This document shows, one piece after another, positions 34,613 through 42,086 of a stretch of DNA of 42,086 bases. Every line of letters begins with the position of its first letter. Positions within the stretch are counted from its first letter, which is position 1. The translations under genes and the position numbers were made by a program. The notes below the pieces were generated by a model that saw only the letters and a list, made by a program, of their open reading frames with translations, had not been told where the DNA came from and searched no databases. The stretch is from JBGTGT01 sp051439375 (lineage in GTDB: Bacteria > Cyanobacteriota > Cyanobacteriia > Cyanobacteriales > Microcystaceae), in contig JBFRWB010000181.1 in the NCBI GenBank assembly GCA_051439375.1, forward strand, positions 1 through 42,086, given 5' to 3'.

Positions 34613-37159
34613 CTATAAAAAAGAACGAACTCGTTGTTGTGCTTGACGATAAACATCTTGCTTAGGATTCAGCACCCTTGCTTGATCATAAAACTCATAG
34701 GCATCTTCATAACGTTCTAACGCTTCGGCTGCCAGTCCTTTACTATACCATGCTTCATCTGAGTCAGGAGCAATAGCGATCGCTCGATTATAAACTTCAA
34801 TAGCAGCTTGATACTCGGTTAATTTACGATAAGTATTGCCCAAACCAACCCAAGCCGGTAAATAATCCGCTTTAAGTTTGACTGCCTCTTGATAAGCCTC
34901 AATCGCTTGAGGATAATCTTCAAAACGATAGTATAATTGCCCCAAATCATTCCAACTGACATGACTGGTATTCAAATTAAGTTGAATCGCTTGTTTTAAA
35001 TCTGCTTCTGCTTGAACTTGATTCTCTAATTCTGCATATAAAAGTCCACGATTATGCCAAGCTTCAAAAGAATTCGGATCTTGTTGAATGGCTGTATTAA
35101 AACTTTGAATCGCTTCTTTTTGACGATCTAATTCATCCAAAGCTGTTCCTTTACAATTCCAACCATGAGAACTTTGAGGGCGAAAATTAATGGCTTCCTC
35201 ACAGGTTTGTAACATTTTTTCTGGTTCTCCTAATGCACTATAAGCTAACGCTTTTTGGAGAAATGCCCGTTCAAAAGTCAGAATGGATGAAGCCAAAGGA
35301 GGTGCTTTACTTAAAGCATCATCATAGTAACGAATAGCCGATTGATAGTTTTCACTCTTTAATTCTAAATCCCCTTTTCGTAATAAAAAAGCCGTTTGAT
35401 GCAAATTTAATCCATAGAAAAAGAGTCCTCCGATGATAACGGTTCCTCCTCCCAACAGGGCTAAAATTGACCAGCGAGGTGCAGAATAAAAAGTAATTCG
35501 AGCAGACATTCCTTCTAATTTGCGTAAATCTTTGAGAACTTCTTTTGCTGAAGAATATCGTTTATCTAAATCTAAACGGGTCATTTTTTCTAAAATTTTA
35601 ACCAGTTTTTTATTAAAAGTAACCTCACTTGGCCAAATCATTGCGCCCGTTTGAGAATGGCTCTGGAAGGTTTGAGGCGACTGGCCGGTTAAAGCCTGTA
35701 TCGCTGTCATTCCTAAACTATAAATATCACTGGCAAAGACAGGTCGCCCTGCCATTTGTTCAGGAGACATATAGCCTTTTGTGCCAATACTTTTAGGGGG
35801 ACGACTATTCTCCGTCATGCTATCTGTTACGCTATTGAGGATTTCTTTAACGCCACCCAAATCAATTAAAAAACAGCGATCGCTTCTCGGCTCATCTTCG
35901 TTGGTTTGCCAAATTAAATTCGAGGGTTTAATATCTCGATGAATTACCTGATTCTCATGGATAAACGCTAAGGTCGTTAAGACTTCTTTGAGTAAATTAA
36001 TCACCTGTTTTTCCGTTAAACAAGTTCGCTGACGTAGCATTTTATTAAGGGTTTGTCCCTCAATATATTCTTGAACTAAATAAAAGTCTGGCTCAATTTC
36101 CAAGTGATCCAACAGTTGGGGAATGCGTTGATAAGATCCTAGGTTTTCTAAGACTTTTAACTCTTGTAAAATACGAGTTTTTCCCACCTTTTCATCTTGA
36201 GGTAGGGTTAATTGTTTGATCACACATGGAGATTGATAGGGACGGGAGATATTTTCAGCCAGATAAGTGTAACGTCCGACGCTTCCCCCTAAAAACTCAA
36301 TAATTCTATAGCGATCGCCTAAAATCTTCCCAACTTGAGAGAGAGGGGCAAGATCCTGTAAGACTTCGTAAGCGGATTGATAGCGTTCCCCAAGACGAGG
36401 ACTAATCATTTTCGTTAAAATAGCTTTAAATGCTGAATTTAGGGGGATAGAGGGCTGCCAGTTCTTTAAGTCGCCAGTTTGGGTGTCTTCGAGTTCAATA
36501 GGCGATCGCCCTGTTAAAGCAAAAATAATCGTCCGTCCCAAGGCATAGAGGTCGCTACTAAACACGGGTTTACCATATAGTTGTTCTGGGGACATATAGC
36601 CCGGTGTTCCGATGGCTTGGGTTTGTATAGTGGGGTTTTCTGCTTGATAAGTCAGAGTTTCAATTTCTTTGACTGCACCAAAATCGATCAGAATAATTTT
36701 TTGATCACTGCGTCTTCGCAGTAAATTGGAGGGTTTAATATCTCGGTGAATGACTCCCTGTTGATGAACAAATGACAATACATCCAGACAATCTTTGAGT
36801 AAATTAATAGCTTTGCTTTCATCAAACACCTTTCGACTGACTTCACGGCGTAACTCTTCTCCGTCAATCCATTCTTGAATCAGATAAAATTCTTCATTTT
36901 CCTCAACATAGGCAAAAAGTTGCGGAATTTGCGGATGACTCCCCAAACGCTCTAAAGAACGCCCTTCTTTAGCAAAACGCTCCTTGGCACTTTCTAATAA
37001 TGATGGACTATTAAAACGGGGTTGGAGGTGCTTGATCACACAATGGGGTTTAGTGGGAAGTTCTGTATCCTTGGCTAGATATGTTTTGCCAAAGCCGCCT
37101 TCTCCCAATCCGTGTATAATTTTGTATCGACCGTTGATAATATCGCCTGAATTGCCCAT
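34613..37159 (-). CDS. Tandem serine/threonine kinase with transmembrane segment and TPRs
   Basis: An 848-residue protein with two Hanks-type kinase domains in one chain. Kinase 1 (about 10-272) has a full Gly-rich loop GLGEGGFGKTYLA, Lys43 in CVIKHL, HRDIKPSN (Asp140), DFG (Asp159) and GTPGYMSPEQ. Kinase 2 (about 282-548) keeps Lys315, HRDIKPSN (Asp409) and a DLG motif (Asp433), but its loop is LGGSVGRYTYLA, in which the second and third glycines are Ser and Arg. A membrane segment follows (ILALLGGGTVIIGGLFFYGL, about 565-585). A C-terminal run of about seven TPRs (595-845) would then lie in the periplasm. PknB-like kinase-TM-TPR proteins are common in cyanobacteria; the tandem arrangement is unusual. 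It is convergent with the caspase gene. Confidence 0.94.
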   Translation of the reverse strand: MGNSGDIINGRYKIIHGLGEGGFGKTYLAKDTELPTKPHCVIKHLQPRFNSPSLLESAKERFAKEGRSLERLGSHPQIPQLFAYVEENEEFYLIQEWIDGEELRREVSRKVFDESKAINLLKDCLDVLSFVHQQGVIHRDIKPSNLLRRRSDQKIILIDFGAVKEIETLTYQAENPTIQTQAIGTPGYMSPEQLYGKPVFSSDLYALGRTIIFALTGRSPIELEDTQTGDLKNWQPSIPLNSAFKAILTKMISPRLGERYQSAYEVLQDLAPLSQVGKILGDRYRIIEFLGGSVGRYTYLAENISRPYQSPCVIKQLTLPQDEKVGKTRILQELKVLENLGSYQRIPQLLDHLEIEPDFYLVQEYIEGQTLNKMLRQRTCLTEKQVINLLKEVLTTLAFIHENQVIHRDIKPSNLIWQTNEDEPRSDRCFLIDLGGVKEILNSVTDSMTENSRPPKSIGTKGYMSPEQMAGRPVFASDIYSLGMTAIQALTGQSPQTFQSHSQTGAMIWPSEVTFNKKLVKILEKMTRLDLDKRYSSAKEVLKDLRKLEGMSARITFYSAPRWSILALLGGGTVIIGGLFFYGLNLHQTAFLLRKGDLELKSENYQSAIRYYDDALSKAPPLASSILTFERAFLQKALAYSALGEPEKMLQTCEEAINFRPQSSHGWNCKGTALDELDRQKEAIQSFNTAIQQDPNSFEAWHNRGLLYAELENQVQAEADLKQAIQLNLNTSHVSWNDLGQLYYRFEDYPQAIEAYQEAVKLKADYLPAWVGLGNTYRKLTEYQAAIEVYNRAIAIAPDSDEAWYSKGLAAEALERYEDAYEFYDQARVLNPKQDVYRQAQQRVRSFL

Positions 37160-37365
37160 AATCTCTGTTTAGAGGAAGCTTGACTAACATTGTAACCGAA
37201 ACTCTTAAACTCTTCGGACTTAAGTAATTACCTGATCTTTACAGTTTAAATGCGTCTTAGCTGATCAACAGCGATCGCAGAAAAAACCATTAAAAGCCCT
37301 CATGGCCTGAGAACAAATTAAGCTAAATTAATCTCAGTCAAAGCAGTATCTATGACAGGTTAATT

Positions 37366-38577
37366 ATGGGCGATCGCCATCTCAAAACATTCTTGCGTTT
37401 ATCACTCGGTTTTTTATTAGGAATTTGTCTATTTTTAGGACTTCATGGGTGTCAACCACAGCAACCCCTTTCTCTTACCTCAGTTTCGTCTCAAGCAACC
37501 CCTTCTCAAGTTGAATCTAACCCTTTACCACCTGCAACTAAGGCGATTATTGCCAGCGCAGAAGGCGGTAAGCTTTATAATCCACCAAGGGGAACATTAA
37601 GATTGGTTGTAATTAGTGATCTCAATAATGCTTATGGATCAACCGATTATGACCCCGAAATTGACAAAGCAATGACATTATTACCCTTTTGGCAACCTGA
37701 TATAGTTTTGTGTAGTGGTGATATGGTAGCAGGACAAAACCGAAAGTTGTCTGAGGAACAATTAAAGGCGATGTGGTCTGCTTTTGATGATCATGTAGCC
37801 TCACCGTTAAGACAAGCCGGTTTTCCCTATGGATTTACCCTTGGGAATCATGATGCTTCTAGTGCGAAGAGTGCATCAGGAAACTTTTTATTTCAGAGAG
37901 AAAGAGACGTTGCGTCTAACTATTGGAATGATCCAGAACACTCACCGGGGGTAGAGTTTGTCGAACGTTATGAATTTCCGTTTTATTATACGTTTAAACT
38001 TGAGGATGCTTTCTTTTTGTCTTGGGATGCTTCTTCTGCAAAAATACCAGAGGATAAGCTTGAATGGGTGAAAAAAGCTCTCTCAAGTCCTGAAGCTCAA
38101 TCAGCAAAGATCAGAATAGTACTGGGACATTTGCCATTATATGCGATCGCAGTGGGTCGAGATCGACCGGGGGAAGTGATGGAAAATGCCAATCAATTAA
38201 GAGAAATGCTAGAACAATACGATGTTCACACTTATATTAGTGGTCATCATCATGCCTATTATCCTGCTCATAAAGGGAATTTACAACTTCTGTACACGGG
38301 AATTTTAGGATCTGGCCCTCGTCCTTATATTGATAGTCAATTATCCCCTCAAAAAGCTTTAACTGTTGTTGATATTAATTTTGATTCTTCTGAAATGACA
38401 CAGTACACCACTTATGATATACAGACATTAAAACTGATTGAATTAACACAACTTCCCCGTTTTTTAACAGGACACAATGGAAGGGTATTACGACGTGACA
38501 TTGAAATGAATGATCTTACCGAGAAAGAAGGAGAAAGTTGTATTTTGCGACTGGGTGATAATTTGTGTCGGGCGTAA
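37366..38577 (+). CDS. Lipoprotein metallophosphoesterase
   Basis: A 403-residue calcineurin-like phosphoesterase. An N-terminal signal (LGFLLGICLFLGLHGC) ends in Cys29, likely lipidated, although His at the -2 position of the lipobox is not the usual residue. Metal-binding motifs are LVVISDLNNAYG (Asp), VLCSGDMVAGQN (GD), FTLGNHDASS (GNHD), RIVLGHLPLYA and ISGHHHAYYP (GHxH), all present, so a two-metal active site is expected. It would act in the periplasm or on the cell surface. A HIP1 site overlaps the first codons. The gene is divergent from the kinase gene with 206 bases between. The substrate is unknown. Confidence 0.9.
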   Translation: MGDRHLKTFLRLSLGFLLGICLFLGLHGCQPQQPLSLTSVSSQATPSQVESNPLPPATKAIIASAEGGKLYNPPRGTLRLVVISDLNNAYGSTDYDPEIDKAMTLLPFWQPDIVLCSGDMVAGQNRKLSEEQLKAMWSAFDDHVASPLRQAGFPYGFTLGNHDASSAKSASGNFLFQRERDVASNYWNDPEHSPGVEFVERYEFPFYYTFKLEDAFFLSWDASSAKIPEDKLEWVKKALSSPEAQSAKIRIVLGHLPLYAIAVGRDRPGEVMENANQLREMLEQYDVHTYISGHHHAYYPAHKGNLQLLYTGILGSGPRPYIDSQLSPQKALTVVDINFDSSEMTQYTTYDIQTLKLIELTQLPRFLTGHNGRVLRRDIEMNDLTEKEGESCILRLGDNLCRA

Positions 38578-38928
38578 TTTCAGTGTTCAGTTACCAATCA
38601 ACTTTACCAGCATGAGTTCGACAAAACCGAACATTAAACCTAAAGTCTTAACGTCAGAAAAAAAGAGGAACAAGGATTAGGATTGTCTAAATCACCGATA
38701 AAAGTAGGGGCAGGCTTTTACAGTTAATTATCGATACTGATGGTAACTCATCTGCGTAACCTGCCCTCAATTCAATTGACAGTTAATTATCGATATTAGA
38801 CCGCTTTCGTAAATGATTAGTCAATCAATTCAACTTTTTATTTTGTCAATTCCTACCCCTTTTCACTTACTTTATCTTGTCAATTTCTCCTACTTTCGAC
38901 TTTTGCCTTACTTCTGCCAGAAGTCTAT
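38578..38928. other. Spacer with repeats, no gene seen
   Basis: It holds the GGGGCAGG-type inverted-repeat element (38704-38770) and a 17-base direct repeat ACAGTTAATTATCGATA at 38720-38736 and 38779-38795, one copy inside and one just outside the element. The plus-strand ORF at 38813-39049 runs into fcl on the other strand and is not credible. Confidence 0.7.
38704..38770. repeat. Inverted-repeat element, GTAGGGGCAGG family, copy 1
   Basis: GTAGGGGCAGG (38704-38714) and AACCTGCCCTCAA (38758-38770) form the two ends; CAGG pairs with CCTG and GGGG with CCCT (one mismatch). The element spans about 67 bases, almost the same as copy 2 (68 bases) between fcl and gmd. The end sequences are shared while the cores differ, as in a miniature mobile element. 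Confidence 0.65.
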
Positions 38929-39867
38929 TCAACTAGGATTGGCTCGATACCATTCAATGGTTTGCTTCAACCCTTCGTTAAAAGGCACTTCTGCTACAAA
39001 ATCAAAGCGTTCTTTAGCCCTTGTTGTGTCTAAACAGCGACGGGGTTGACCATTAGGCTTATCGGTTTCCCAAACCAATTCTCCTTGAAACTCCATTAAT
39101 TCACAAATTAACTCAACGAGGTTTTTAATTTTAACCTCGTAATTTGTGCCAAGATTAACTGGATCTGGATCTTCATACTTCTGAGTCGCCATGACGATAC
39201 CACGGGCTGCATCCGTTGAATATAAAAACTCCCGACTCGGACTCCCATCTCCCCAAACAGAAAGGGTTTTATCTCCTCTTTGTTGGGCTTCATAAACCTT
39301 ACGAATTAAAGCGGGAATAACATGGGAACTACGAGGATCAAAGTTGTCTTCGGGGCCATATAAGTTAACAGGCAGTAAATAAATCCCGTTAAATCCATAC
39401 TGCTGACGGTAAGATTGTAACTGAACCAAAAGAGCCTTTTTGGCAATACCATAGGGGGCATTCGTCACTTCAGGATAACCATTCCAGAGGTCTTCTTCTT
39501 TAAAAGGAACAGGCGTTAGATTAGGATAAGCACAAATCGTTCCTACACAGGTAAACTTCTCTACACCTGCCTCGTAAGCAGCATGAATCAATTGTGTCCC
39601 CATCATGAGGTTATCATAGAATAATTCTGCTGGTTTTTCCCGATTTAAGCCAATTCCACCCACATGAGCCGCTAAATGAATAATAACATCCTGTTGATCA
39701 ACAAGGGTTTGACAATTTTCGAGAACTCTCAGATCACAATCTTTAGAACGGGGAATTGTAATCTTGTCAGGGTTAGCACCTGCTTTAATCAGTTCGTTAA
39801 CCACCTGTTTACCGAGAAACCCTGCACCCCCAGTGACGACAATCCGCTTTTTGCTAAAATCTAACAT
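38929..39867 (-). CDS. fcl: GDP-L-fucose synthase
   Basis: A 312-residue extended-SDR enzyme that epimerises and reduces GDP-4-keto-6-deoxy-mannose to GDP-L-fucose. The NADP-binding motif is GGAGFLGKQVV near the N-terminus. The active site Tyr-Lys pair is YGIAKKAL (YxxxK), with the catalytic Cys/His-type region TCVGTICAYPN and GPEDNFDPRSSHVIPALIRK typical of Fcl/WcaG. The length fits the family (about 312-321 residues). It lies downstream of gmd on the same strand, the usual order, but separated from it by a 157-base spacer that is almost wholly inverted repeat. The product feeds fucose into exopolysaccharide or O-antigen. Confidence 0.95.
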   Translation of the reverse strand: MLDFSKKRIVVTGGAGFLGKQVVNELIKAGANPDKITIPRSKDCDLRVLENCQTLVDQQDVIIHLAAHVGGIGLNREKPAELFYDNLMMGTQLIHAAYEAGVEKFTCVGTICAYPNLTPVPFKEEDLWNGYPEVTNAPYGIAKKALLVQLQSYRQQYGFNGIYLLPVNLYGPEDNFDPRSSHVIPALIRKVYEAQQRGDKTLSVWGDGSPSREFLYSTDAARGIVMATQKYEDPDPVNLGTNYEVKIKNLVELICELMEFQGELVWETDKPNGQPRRCLDTTRAKERFDFVAEVPFNEGLKQTIEWYRANPS

Positions 39868-39904
39868 AATAAATACTATTTGATAGTAAACAGTGATCGC
39901 TAAT

Positions 39905-40013
39905 CAGTGATCAGTTGTAGGGGCAGGTTAGCTAAACAAGTCATTGTGACAAATTAGAAATATTAAAGACAAAACCTGCCCTCAGTAACTTAACAATACC
40001 AAACTGATCACTG
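39905..40013. repeat. Nested inverted repeats between gmd and fcl (GTAGGGGCAGG family, copy 2)
   Basis: The outer arms are CAGTGATCAGTT (39905-39916) and AACTGATCACTG (40002-40013), perfect over 12 bases. Nested inside them are GTAGGGGCAGGTT (39917-39929) and AACCTGCCCTCA (39973-39984). The inner element, 68 bases, is the partner of the one at 38704-38770; its core contains TCATTGTGACAAATTAG. Together they fill most of the gmd-fcl spacer and would form a long hairpin in the transcript. Confidence 0.75.
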
Positions 40014-40024
40014 AATCACTGAGA

Positions 40025-41116
40025 TTAATCAACCATTACACTCATCGGTTGGCGTACATAGGCATTATCTAACAGTTTGAATGATCCATCATCAGCACTT
40101 CCTTGGCCGGGAGGGTTAATTCCCAACGCAGCTAAGTCAGCATCAACCATTAATTGAACCAATCCTTCAAAGGTAACGCTTCGTTTCCAGCCTAATTTTT
40201 GTTCAGCTTTAGTGGGATCACCAATAAGTAAATCTACTTCTGCCGGACGAAGATAACGAGGGTCAAAAGCAACATAATCATTCCAGTCAAGATTGACGTA
40301 TTTAAAAGCAATATCTAGAAATTCTCGAATAGAATAAGTTTCCCCAGTAGCCACTACATAATCGTCGGGTTTCTCCTGTTGCAGCATTAACCACATGGCG
40401 TTGACATAATCTTTGGCGTAACCCCAATCTCTTTTGGAATCTAAGTTGCCTAAGTAGAGTTTCTTTTGATGACCTGCGACAATACGAGCCAAGGCACGGG
40501 TAATTTTACGGGTGACAAAGGTTTCTCCCCGACGAGGTGACTCATGGTTAAATAAAATGCCGTTACAAGCAAATAAGTCAAAGGATTCTCGATAATTAAT
40601 GGTTTGCCAGTGAGCATAAACCTTAGCACAGGCATAGGGACTACGAGGATAGAAAGGAGTGGTTTCTTTTTGGGGAATTTCTTGTACTTTACCAAACATT
40701 TCTGAAGAACCTGCTTGATAATAGCGGACTTCAATTCCTGTACGTTGTTGATAATCCCGAACGGCTTCTAAGATGCGTAATGCTCCCATCCCGACTGAAT
40801 CAACCGTATATTCAGGGGAATCAAAGCTAACTCGGACGTGGGATTGCGCCCCAAGGTTATAGATTTCATAAGGTTTTACATCCTCTAAAATCCGTCGTAA
40901 AGTAGTGCCATCCGTTAAGTCCCCATAATGAAGGAATAGTTTGGCATTTTCTTGGTGAGGATCGATGTAAATATGATCAATACGATCAGTATTAAAGGTG
41001 GAAGTTCGGCGAATAATTCCGTGAACCTCATAGCCTTTCTCTAATAATAATTCACTTAAATAAGAGCCATCTTGACCCGTAATTCCTGTAATCAGCGCAC
41101 GTTTACGATCTGTCAT
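40025..41116 (-). CDS. gmd: GDP-mannose 4,6-dehydratase
   Basis: A 363-residue extended-SDR enzyme that converts GDP-mannose to GDP-4-keto-6-deoxy-mannose, the substrate of the next gene, fcl. I start it at the ATG at 41116, which has AGGA 9 bases upstream; a TTG start 27 bases earlier is less likely. Motifs are GITGQDGSYLSELLLEKG (NADP binding), RRTSTFNTDRIDHIY, and the YxxxK pair in YPRSPYACAKVYAHW, followed by FNHESPRRGETFVTRKI, which marks Gmd. The C-terminus (PVEVDLL-type region RPAEVDLLIGDPTKAEQKLG) is intact. Confidence 0.96.
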   Translation of the reverse strand: MTDRKRALITGITGQDGSYLSELLLEKGYEVHGIIRRTSTFNTDRIDHIYIDPHQENAKLFLHYGDLTDGTTLRRILEDVKPYEIYNLGAQSHVRVSFDSPEYTVDSVGMGALRILEAVRDYQQRTGIEVRYYQAGSSEMFGKVQEIPQKETTPFYPRSPYACAKVYAHWQTINYRESFDLFACNGILFNHESPRRGETFVTRKITRALARIVAGHQKKLYLGNLDSKRDWGYAKDYVNAMWLMLQQEKPDDYVVATGETYSIREFLDIAFKYVNLDWNDYVAFDPRYLRPAEVDLLIGDPTKAEQKLGWKRSVTFEGLVQLMVDADLAALGINPPGQGSADDGSFKLLDNAYVRQPMSVMVD

Positions 41117-41283
41117 GTTTAATTTTCCTGTATTGAATACCAAAAATAGTAAGGAACTTGTTTACGATTGTCAAAGAAGTTTAGCCTAATTCGTTTATTT
41201 CGGGAATTGTTTGAACGGAAGTTCAGCAGTTCAGAAGAAACGATTGATCTACGTAATTTATGGTGGTTTTTATGGAAGGATAT

Positions 41284-41307
41284 GGCTGTTTTCCTAGAAA
41301 AACAGCC
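41284..41307 (-). terminator. Possible psbY terminator hairpin
   Basis: GGCTGTTTT (41284-41292) and AAAACAGCC (41299-41307) are perfect 9-base arms around a 6-base loop, 24 bases beyond the psbY stop. No T-run follows on the minus strand, so it may be a weak terminator or a stabilising 3' hairpin. Confidence 0.5.
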
Positions 41308-41330
41308 AATGGTTGCTTCAAATTATCAAA

Positions 41331-41459
41331 TTAAGCTTCTCGACCCTCAAGAAACTCTTGTACTTGACGAATGGCAGCCGCCCCAATGTTAATGACTGCC
41401 CAAGTAGCTGCGATCGCAATTGGACCAACAACAACTAATACTCTCCAATCAAAATCCAT
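41331..41459 (-). CDS. psbY: Photosystem II protein PsbY
   Basis: A 42-residue single-span membrane protein. It starts MDFDWRVLVVVGPIAIAATW and continues AVINIGAAAIRQVQEF, which matches the cyanobacterial PsbY pattern (MDWRVxVVxxPxxIAAxWAxxNIGAAAIRQLQ). PsbY sits at the edge of photosystem II near cytochrome b559. GAGG lies about 10 bases upstream of the ATG. A HIP1 site falls inside the gene. It is 67 bases downstream of the gamma-carbonic-anhydrase-like gene on the same strand and 214 bases upstream of gmd. A plus-strand ORF at 41168-41392 overlaps it antisense and is rejected. Confidence 0.93.
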   Translation of the reverse strand: MDFDWRVLVVVGPIAIAATWAVINIGAAAIRQVQEFLEGREA

Positions 41460-41526
41460 AATGTACTGACCTCTGTTGTGATAATTAAGGAAACCTTAAA
41501 ATATTTTTCATCTATATATTTATAAC

Positions 41527-42075
41527 TTAATCGGGGGTAGATGTGAATCCCAAATCATTTCCTTTTCCTGCGTGGACTTGGGCTAACTTTTCGTAGTGAA
41601 GGGCATGATCGAGTAATCCCTGAGCTTCTTCATCGCTGAGATCTCGTACTTTACGGGCGGGAACACCTACGACCAAAGAACGAGGGGGAACATTCTTGGT
41701 TACGATAGATCCAGCGCCAATCATACTTCCTGCACCAATGCGAACCCCGTTTAAAATAACTGCGCCAATGCCAATCAATGAGCCTCGTTCTACATGGGCC
41801 GAGTGAATGACCGCTCGGTGTCCAACAATGACATAATCTTCCAAAATAGTGGGAATACCAGGATCACCATGTAAAATCGCTCCGTCTTGAATATTTGTAT
41901 AAGCGCCAATCTCAATTCGTTCCACATCACCACGAACCACTGCACTATACCACACACTTGATCCTTGTTTAAGGGTCACTTCTCCAACCACGACCGCATT
42001 AGGGGCAATAAATGTGGCTAGGGAAAGATCGGGATGAGGCCAATGGGAGGGAAGGGGGAATAAAAAATCTGTCAT
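41527..42075 (-). CDS. Gamma-carbonic-anhydrase-like hexapeptide-repeat protein
   Basis: A 182-residue left-handed beta-helix protein. The hexapeptide pattern is clear (IAPNAVVVGEVTLKQGSSVW, VRGDVERIEIGAYTNIQDGA, and IGIGAVILNGVRIGAGSMIG). Possible zinc ligands are the His of GAILHG and the two in VGHRAVIHSAHV, in the positions used by YrdA/CaiE/gamma-CA proteins. It may bind zinc and act as a carbonic anhydrase or a related acyl- or metal-binding protein; enzymatic activity varies widely in this group. It is not CcmM, because the RuBisCO-small-subunit-like repeats are absent. The last 11 bases of the window precede its ATG. Confidence 0.9.
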   Translation of the reverse strand: MTDFLFPLPSHWPHPDLSLATFIAPNAVVVGEVTLKQGSSVWYSAVVRGDVERIEIGAYTNIQDGAILHGDPGIPTILEDYVIVGHRAVIHSAHVERGSLIGIGAVILNGVRIGAGSMIGAGSIVTKNVPPRSLVVGVPARKVRDLSDEEAQGLLDHALHYEKLAQVHAGKGNDLGFTSTPD

Positions 42076-42086
42076 TTGAGTCAGAA

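Noticed and set aside
39945..39960. Tn7-like or CRISPR-associated transposon end (TTGTGACAAATTAG)
   Set aside because: Only one short match is present, with no repeated ends, transposase genes or CRISPR array in the window.
41168..41392. Plus-strand ORF of 74 codons with a TTG start
   Set aside because: It overlaps psbY antisense, has no good ribosome binding site, and its predicted protein has no recognisable features.
1..42086. CRISPR array, rRNA or tRNA genes
   Set aside because: None was recognised by eye; no regularly spaced repeats and no tRNA-like or rRNA sequences were seen. This was not a computed search.

Overview
The window looks like part of a low-GC unicellular cyanobacterial chromosome. 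Direct signs are the many copies of the HIP1 octamer GCGATCGC, a psbY gene for a photosystem II subunit, an SLH-plus-OprB type porin, a Roco protein, CHAT and caspase-family proteases, and DUF29 and DUF3352 genes. A Crocosphaera/Cyanothece-like genus is inference only.

Layout: (1) 1-3944 holds most of gltB on the minus strand, cut by the window edge. (2) 3945-6491 is accessory: a VapBC-like toxin-antitoxin pair, an orphan AT-rich gene, a small exported protein, and a broken REP-associated transposase beside REP palindromes. (3) 6492-10245 is a minus-strand run of a lipid-anchored solute-binding protein, an MscS-type channel and a secreted WD40 protein. (4) 10436-12699 carries a YkvA-like protein, two tandem AIM24-family genes and a small exported protein. 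(5) 12757-16631 holds cobyrinate a,c-diamide synthase, then a strongly structured candidate RNA ending in an intrinsic terminator, then a major porin. (6) 16755-22274 holds a HAD phosphatase, a large LRR-ROC-COR (Roco) protein with C-terminal membrane helices, and a DUF3352 protein. (7) 22345-24873 is a DUF29 gene, a META-domain protein and repeat-rich spacers with two toxin-antitoxin remnants. (8) 24874-28299 holds RecQ, a zinc-ribbon protein and a GtrA-like membrane protein. (9) 28472-37159 is the most distinctive block: a 1589-residue exported haemagglutinin-like protein ending in a CHAT protease domain, a caspase-family protein directly downstream, and a convergent protein with two kinase domains plus TPRs. 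(10) 37366-42075 holds a phosphoesterase lipoprotein, the GDP-fucose genes fcl and gmd, psbY (42 codons) and a gamma-carbonic-anhydrase-like protein.

Two things stand out. The 14231-14457 RNA has two mutually exclusive folds, one of which hides a near-perfect Shine-Dalgarno sequence and ATG of a 23-codon ORF. The CHAT/caspase/tandem-kinase cluster (28472-37159) puts three kinds of regulatory or death-associated domains within 9 kb. The spacers also carry three families of short inverted-repeat elements, one of which abuts a truncated antitoxin gene. All calls come from reading the sequence; no database search was possible.
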